From Pseudomonas graminis (GTDB lineage: Bacteria; Pseudomonadota; Gammaproteobacteria; Pseudomonadales; Pseudomonadaceae): DNA of 64,000 nt. The notes under the pieces were generated by a model. The model saw only the letters and a list, made by a program, of their open reading frames with translations, had not been told where the DNA came from and made no database searches. Location: NCBI RefSeq assembly GCF_900111735.1, contig NZ_FOHW01000023.1:1-64000 (forward strand). The letters are read 5' to 3'. Below are positions 59,441-64,000 of this stretch, piece after piece. Every line of letters begins with the position of its first letter. Position 1 is the stretch's first letter. The position numbers and the translations under genes are program-made.

Positions 59441-60663
59441 GACAGTCCCTGCAGGGTCGTTGGGTAACGCGCGATGCGAGGCGTGAAAGCTGGCGGATCG
59501 AGGGTGTCGGTGATGAATCCGTGCAGCCGTTGCATGCTCAGGCGGACGTCATTGCCTGCGGTCAGGAACGCAGGGTGACGGGCGTATTCGTCAGGGGTCA
59601 GGCCGCCCTCAAAATACGCCTGGTTGAAATAGGAAATGGCCAGAAGGCGGTCGAGAACTTTGCCGGGAATCTGCACCCATTCCGCCGCCGGTTCGATGCT
59701 GCACCCGGCCTGCTGGCGGCGTACGAGAAATTCGATGAGGTGGGGTGTCAGCGCGTACAACGTAGTGTCGGCGCCAGTGCGCTGCAGGTGCCAGCAGTGC
59801 TCGCGACCGCGCGTATCGGTGTCGACCTTGATGCTGCATAACAACAGTTGCGCCGGTGTCTCGCGCCGTCGCATCAGCGCCTGCATCGCCTGATACACCG
59901 CCAGTTCCGCCCAGCGTTTGTCCGAGCGGCCGAGATTGATACGACTGCCCCGCGCCTGGCGCTCGAATTCCGCTTCCGCACCCAGTCGACCGATCATGAA
60001 GCTGACCACGTAACGCGCCCGCTCAGTGTTCACACCGTTGGCGAGCGCCCGCTGACGCCCGGTGTGGATGGCTTTGAGGCAGGCATCCAGCTGGGAGACG
60101 GTAAAACAGAAGGTGTTATTGATCGAGCAGCCCCGCGCCACCAGATGCTCGATGGCGCGATAGCCCTGGGCGCTACCCGGGATCTTGATCATGACGTTCG
60201 GCGCCAGCGCCGCCAGCTCCAGCCCTCGGGCAACCAGCGCGTCCTGATTCATCCAGTGCCCGCCCTCGATCTGCGCCGACAGCCAGCCCGCCTGCTGCTT
60301 CGTTTGCCGGAATAACGGCAGCAGCGGCTGGGCGCTGTCGATGATCAGCTGGTCGTAGAGCTGTCGCAACCGGGTATCCGGCGGCATCGACGTCGGCAAC
60401 GTGTGGAGAAAGTCCCGGTAATGGGCTGCATTGCTCAGAACGGCCTGACTGATCAGGGTCGGGTTGGTGGTGGCGCCGCTGATACCCGCCTCCGAGCGAC
60501 CCGGTTCATCGGGCAGTAATTCGTTAATAACCTCGCGCATGTCCGGATAGGCGCGCAGCAACTTGTTTTGGCACTTGTTATATAGGGCGGGTGATGAATC
60601 GAACCAGACTTCCGAGTCAGAGTTATGACATTTTAAAAGTTGAATGAAGCTCGAACAGTCCAT
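59437..60663 (-). CDS. Transaldolase-family protein in a specialised operon
   Basis: About 408 residues, longer than TalB. VWFDSSPALYNK, ISGATTNPTLISQAV and VMIKIPGSAQGYRAIEHLV (the Lys of IKIP is the expected Schiff base), NNTFCFTVSQLDACLKA, and WVQIPGKVLDRLLAIS mark the transaldolase fold, Tal subgroup of actinobacterial/cyanobacterial type. A housekeeping transaldolase is unlikely to be linked to methyltransferase, SDR and odd oxidoreductase genes, so a secondary-metabolism role in moving a dihydroxyacetone or sugar unit is inferred. ATG 60663; upstream DNA is AT-rich. Confidence 0.82.
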   Translation of the reverse strand: MDCSSFIQLLKCHNSDSEVWFDSSPALYNKCQNKLLRAYPDMREVINELLPDEPGRSEAGISGATTNPTLISQAVLSNAAHYRDFLHTLPTSMPPDTRLRQLYDQLIIDSAQPLLPLFRQTKQQAGWLSAQIEGGHWMNQDALVARGLELAALAPNVMIKIPGSAQGYRAIEHLVARGCSINNTFCFTVSQLDACLKAIHTGRQRALANGVNTERARYVVSFMIGRLGAEAEFERQARGSRINLGRSDKRWAELAVYQAMQALMRRRETPAQLLLCSIKVDTDTRGREHCWHLQRTGADTTLYALTPHLIEFLVRRQQAGCSIEPAAEWVQIPGKVLDRLLAISYFNQAYFEGGLTPDEYARHPAFLTAGNDVRLSMQRLHGFITDTLDPPAFTPRIARYPTTLQGLS

Positions 60664-61213
60664 GGAAATGCCCTTCCCTTTCGATTGATTCAATGGCAAT
60701 CAGGGCCCCGGGCGAGCACGGGCAAAATGCCAGCTTTTTCAAGCTGATAGTCAGGGATCTGAGCCTCAGGAGCATTAAGATGGATCCAATCAGATGCCCT
60801 GTCAAATGCAATTCGATGGGTTTTTGATGCTTAAAAGAAATAAGTAACGACTTTCTTATTTCGAATATGAAGTTGGATATCTATTGGCCTTTCGCCCTCA
60901 ATTTGAAGTAATTCAAATGAATGAAGGGATGACCTTACATACAAAACATCCGCAAATATTCAATACCAGAAGGCCGTCACTCATACCGCTACTTGCCATT
61001 TTTAAAGACGGTGCAACTCATTAACTTACCAGTTAGTTACAAGCGAGTTGCAATGTTGGAAAGCGCAGAGTGTGGTGCGGGCGCCGGGCCGCAACGATTT
61101 CCATCATCAACGCCTCCACGTGCCACTCGACGACCGTCAATCATTGGGTTATGAAAGCGCAGGGGCGGTCACTGGACCGCGCCAGTCAAAAAAACAGACC
61201 AAGGGACCTGACC
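60664..61213. other. AT-rich divergent promoter region
   Basis: About 550 bases between the transaldolase operon and cytochrome b561. It is clearly AT-richer than its flanks and holds an inverted repeat GAAATAAG (60837-60844) / CTTATTTC (60855-60862), a possible operator or hairpin. No gene is supported; no hrp-box match was seen here. Confidence 0.5.
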
Positions 61214-61756
61214 GTGAGCAAACCTTCCGCTACCGAACGCTACAGCTACAAAGCCCGCTGGTTTCACTGGGTGATGGCGATCCTGATTGTCCTCGCCTAC
61301 GCGCTGATCCTGAGCCGTACCCAGCTTGCCCGTGGCAGCGACGCGCGGACCTTCGTCGTGCAAACGCATTTCTGGGTCGGCATCGTCGTGCTGGTCATGG
61401 CGTTTTTCCGCATCGCCGAACGCCGTCGCCATTCGCCGCCAGGCATCACCCCGCCACTGGAAGGCGTATTGCGCCTGGCCGCGACACTCTCCCATTACGC
61501 GCTCTATGCTTTCCTGTTCGCGCAGCCACTGCTGGGTCTGTTCACGGTACTGCTGGAGCGCGGCGCCCTGCCGATTCCCCTGACCTCGCTGAGCATTCCC
61601 GCGCCGTTCGACATGTCCAAGGACACCGCCGAAATGCTGGAGCACTACCACGTCCTGCTGGGCACGATTTTCTACTACGTCATCGGCCTGCACGTAATTG
61701 CGGCGATCTGGCACCACTTCGTGCGCAAGGACAACACCGTCAAACGCATGGTGTAG
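61214..61756 (+). CDS. Cytochrome b561
   Basis: 180 residues with four membrane helices (WFHWVMAILIVLAYALIL, THFWVGIVVLVMAFFRIA, LSHYALYAFLFAQPLLGLFT, LLGTIFYYVIGLHVIAAIWHH) and paired His in helices 1, 2/3 and 4 for two haem b groups. CybB-type, moving electrons from quinol in the inner membrane. GTG 61214 has AAGGGA eight bases upstream; the frame is open to 61070 without support. Monocistronic. Confidence 0.9.
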   Translation: MSKPSATERYSYKARWFHWVMAILIVLAYALILSRTQLARGSDARTFVVQTHFWVGIVVLVMAFFRIAERRRHSPPGITPPLEGVLRLAATLSHYALYAFLFAQPLLGLFTVLLERGALPIPLTSLSIPAPFDMSKDTAEMLEHYHVLLGTIFYYVIGLHVIAAIWHHFVRKDNTVKRMV

Positions 61757-61803
61757 GCCGGACCGTTCATTCGGCGGCGCCGCTTGCGTCAGCCTGCTGC
61801 GGA

Positions 61804-63042
61804 TCAGCGAGGATCGACTGAATCCACCCGCCCATCCACCGGGTCCGGCGGCACGTCGCCGTCCTGACTGGTGTCGATGCTGACCACCACCGACATCCCC
61901 GGGCGCAGTCGGTCCACGTCGTGCTGGTCGTCGTCGATGGTGATACGGACCGGGATACGCTGGGCGATCTTGACGAAATTGCCGGTGGCGTTGTCGGCAG
62001 GCAGCAAGCTGAACTCGGAACCCGCCGCAGGGGAGATGCGCTGCACCCGGCCACGCATCTTCAGGTTTTCCAGGGCATCGACGGTGAAACTTACCGGCTG
62101 GCCCAGGCGCACGTTGGCCATCTGGGTTTCTTTCATGTTGGCGATGATCCAGCGAGGACGCGGCACCAGCGCCATCAACTGCGCGCCGGAATTGACATAC
62201 GCCCCCAGGCGCACCCCGACCTGCCCCAACTGCCCGTCCCGAGGCGCGATGATGCGCGTATTGGTCAGATCGATCCGCGCCAGTTCGATGGCGGCCTCGG
62301 CGTTCTTCACCGAGGCTTCCAGCGAGCCGCGATTGACGATCACCGTTTGCAGGTCCTGACGGGAAATCTCCAACGCCGCCCTGGCTTCGGCCAGCGCCGC
62401 TTGCGCCTGAGCATCCGCCGCACGGGTCACGTCGAATTCGCTTTTCGAGACTGAGCCATCAGTGACCAGTGCCTTCCCCCGACGAAGGTCGGCAGCGGCC
62501 TTGTCACTCTGCGCCTGGGCATTCGCAACAGCCGCTTGACGCTGAGCGATAGTGGCCTCTGCGCTGCGCCGTTGTTGCAGATTATTGGCCAGCGCAGCCT
62601 TCTGAACGCCCAACTGCGCAATGCCCTGGTCGAGATGCTGCTGGTAGATCCGGTCGTCGATGCGCACCAGCAAGTCGCCCTGCTTGACCCACTGAAAATC
62701 CTGCACCGGCACTTCGTAGACATAGCCACTCAATTGCGGGCCGATGATCGTGGTCTGCCCGCGAATCAGGGCGTTTTCCGTGCTTTCGATCGGGCTGCTG
62801 AACGGCGGCAGCTGCCATGCGTAGAGCACGATGAGGACACCCGCCAGGGCAATGCCACCGAACAGAATCGAGGACACCAGGCGTATGCGCGCCGAACGCG
62901 GTTGCGTGGTCGCCGGCATCACCGCCGGCGCGGGCGCAGCGCCACTCGCCTGTGACGGTGAAGCGCTGGCCGCAGAACCGCCTGAAGAGCTGCCTGAAGA
63001 GCTATCTGGAGGGTTGTCTGAAGGTTTACCGGGTTCTGTCAT
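61804..63042 (-). CDS. EmrA/HlyD-type membrane fusion protein
   Basis: 412 residues: a Ser/Pro/Gly-rich cytosolic N terminus, one membrane helix (LVSSILFGGIALAGVLIVLYAW), lipoyl halves (VPVQDFQWVKQGDLLVRID, IIAPRDGQLGQVGVRLG), a long Ala/Gln-rich coiled coil between, and a beta-barrel domain. It connects the inner-membrane pump to an outer-membrane channel. ATG 63042 overlaps the pump gene stop by four bases (ATGA). EmrA-like drug efflux; an outer-membrane factor gene is not seen here. Confidence 0.9.
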   Translation of the reverse strand: MTEPGKPSDNPPDSSSGSSSGGSAASASPSQASGAAPAPAVMPATTQPRSARIRLVSSILFGGIALAGVLIVLYAWQLPPFSSPIESTENALIRGQTTIIGPQLSGYVYEVPVQDFQWVKQGDLLVRIDDRIYQQHLDQGIAQLGVQKAALANNLQQRRSAEATIAQRQAAVANAQAQSDKAAADLRRGKALVTDGSVSKSEFDVTRAADAQAQAALAEARAALEISRQDLQTVIVNRGSLEASVKNAEAAIELARIDLTNTRIIAPRDGQLGQVGVRLGAYVNSGAQLMALVPRPRWIIANMKETQMANVRLGQPVSFTVDALENLKMRGRVQRISPAAGSEFSLLPADNATGNFVKIAQRIPVRITIDDDQHDVDRLRPGMSVVVSIDTSQDGDVPPDPVDGRVDSVDPR

Positions 63043-64000
63043 GAACGTTGAGCGCCAGAAGGTGTGAGAGGAGAAGCCGCAGGAGTCGCCGGAGTAAAAG
63101 GCGCGACCGGCTCGGTGGTGATCCAAAGCCAGGTGGCGCGGCTGGTGATCCAGATCATGGTCAGCACCGCGATGACCGCAATCAGCATGAATACGTCGTT
63201 GTAGGCCAGGGTGTTGGCTTCCCGCGTGGCGGCGGTCGCCAGCGAGCGAATGCCCAGACTGTTGCGCGCCGCCGGGTCGGCGATGGCGGAAATATACGCG
63301 CCGCTCGCAGTTTGCAGTCGCGACTGCACCTGAGCATCGATCAGCGTGACGTGCTCGACGATGTGCGCCGAATGGAATTTCTCGCGCCAGACCTGAAAGG
63401 TGCCCAGCAGCGCCGAGCCGATCAGGCTGCCGACGTTCTGGGTGATCCCGAACATCACCGAAAAACTGACCATGTTGCGCGGGTTGCTGATCACCCCGCT
63501 GATGCCCATCACGAGGGTCGGCCCCAGGAAAAACGTGCCACCGAACGCCAGCAGAAACTGGCTGAAATACATCTGCGGTTCACGGGTCAGACTGGTGGAA
63601 AAGCTGTCCATGCTCGAACCGATCGCCATCAATGCCAACGAGATAATCAAAGGCTTGAACAGATGCTGCGGGTCGATCGTCAGCGCGCTGACCGCCAGGC
63701 CCGCGACGCTGCCCAGCAGCATGAACAGGTACAGCGTGTGCAACTGCTCGGTGCCCTGATTCAGGCCCTGAAGAAAACCGACCGCGCCAGTGGATTGCTC
63801 TGACAGCACGATGCGCGTCAGCAGCACGCCGAAGGCGAAGCGGATCATCCGGCCACTGCCCAGCCAGCGAGTGATCAACAGCGGGCGGGTACGGTTGTGC
63901 TCGATGCACAGCCCGGCAAGGATCAGCACGATGGACGATGCCAGGGCGATGCCGATCCATGGCTCCTCAAGCCACCACTCGATTCGCCCCAGCGACAACG
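63039..64000 (-). CDS. EmrB-type MFS drug transporter (partial)
   Basis: About 320 residues of the C-terminal half; the start lies beyond the window end. Membrane helices are seen throughout (WIGIALASSIVLILAGLCI, MIRFAFGVLLTRIVL, SQFLLAFGGTFFLGP, DVFMLIAVIAVLTMIWI), with VMGISGVISNPRNMVSFSVM and FGITQNVGSLIGSALLGTF, fitting the DHA2/14-TMS family. It pairs with the fusion protein just downstream. Confidence 0.88.
   Translation of the reverse strand, partial: LSLGRIEWWLEEPWIGIALASSIVLILAGLCIEHNRTRPLLITRWLGSGRMIRFAFGVLLTRIVLSEQSTGAVGFLQGLNQGTEQLHTLYLFMLLGSVAGLAVSALTIDPQHLFKPLIISLALMAIGSSMDSFSTSLTREPQMYFSQFLLAFGGTFFLGPTLVMGISGVISNPRNMVSFSVMFGITQNVGSLIGSALLGTFQVWREKFHSAHIVEHVTLIDAQVQSRLQTASGAYISAIADPAARNSLGIRSLATAATREANTLAYNDVFMLIAVIAVLTMIWITSRATWLWITTEPVAPFTPATPAASPLTPSGAQRS

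Noticed and set aside
1..64000. CRISPR arrays, tRNA or rRNA genes, insertion sequences, integrases
   Set aside because: No regular spaced repeats, no tRNA-like TTCGAATC contexts with stems, and no transposase or integrase frames were seen.

Overview
This window looks like chromosome of a plant- or soil-associated Pseudomonas (fluorescens/syringae complex). The support is the GC-rich coding style, REP/REPIN repeats in the iol cluster, a DUF2789 gene, a BdlA-type receptor, a two-cysteine DksA paralogue, alginate-type O-acetylation genes, and one perfect match to the HrpL (hrp-box) promoter consensus. Genus is confident; species cannot be fixed from the sequence alone. No tRNA, rRNA or CRISPR array was seen.

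Layout. 0.2-4.5 kb: DUF2789 gene, an orphan DUF2235 (Tle-like) lipase, a chemoreceptor and a DksA paralogue. 4.8-18.9 kb: an inositol catabolism and uptake locus (iolC-iolE-iolB-mmsA-iolD-iolG-like, then ibpA-iatA-iatP) with a divergent RpiR-type regulator; shared AT-rich operator-like sequences lie in the iolR/iolC and ibpA promoter regions. 19-21 kb: BdlA-like PAS-PAS chemoreceptor, then a non-coding repeat zone. 21-25.7 kb: a translationally coupled DUF72-ybhP-clsB-ybhN operon and a CGNR regulator. 25.9-31.1 kb: a 1164-residue hybrid sensor kinase, glutaminase and a HIT-like protein. 31.2-32.65 kb: an AT-rich decayed island holding an Hcp start joined to a frameshifted CdiA-CT-type RNase A toxin, an intact candidate immunity gene, and a serine-hydrolase fragment.

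32.6-39.3 kb: a CLC channel, a ModA-like binding protein divergent from an OmpR/EnvZ-type pair, a DD-carboxypeptidase and an SDR. The motif TTAACCC-N3-TTAA occurs before both the response regulator and the carboxypeptidase gene, which suggests one small regulon. 39.4-50.1 kb: a seven-gene exopolysaccharide operon (wecB, bcsB-like, nfrB-like synthase with two MshEN c-di-GMP modules, nfrA-like TPR/porin, algF-like, algX/J-like, TIM-barrel hydrolase-like). Inferred product: an O-acetylated, ManNAc-containing, c-di-GMP-controlled polymer. Two of its genes (bcsB-like, algF-like) carry an in-frame stop, so the operon may be dead or decaying in this strain.

50.9-64 kb: a CHASE3 chemoreceptor with a FliA-type promoter; a Gly-rich, Cys-free, harpin-like protein behind a perfect hrp box (candidate type III secreted protein); tautomerase and divergent LysR; an acyltransferase; a compact methyltransferase / Rossmann oxidoreductase / SDR / transaldolase operon that looks like a small specialised-metabolite pathway; cytochrome b561; and an EmrAB-type efflux pair cut by the window end.

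The most interesting points are the exopolysaccharide operon and its two nonsense codons, the hrp-box/harpin-like gene, the Hcp-RNase toxin remnant with surviving immunity gene, the repeated operator around the two-component/DD-carboxypeptidase genes, and the transaldolase operon.
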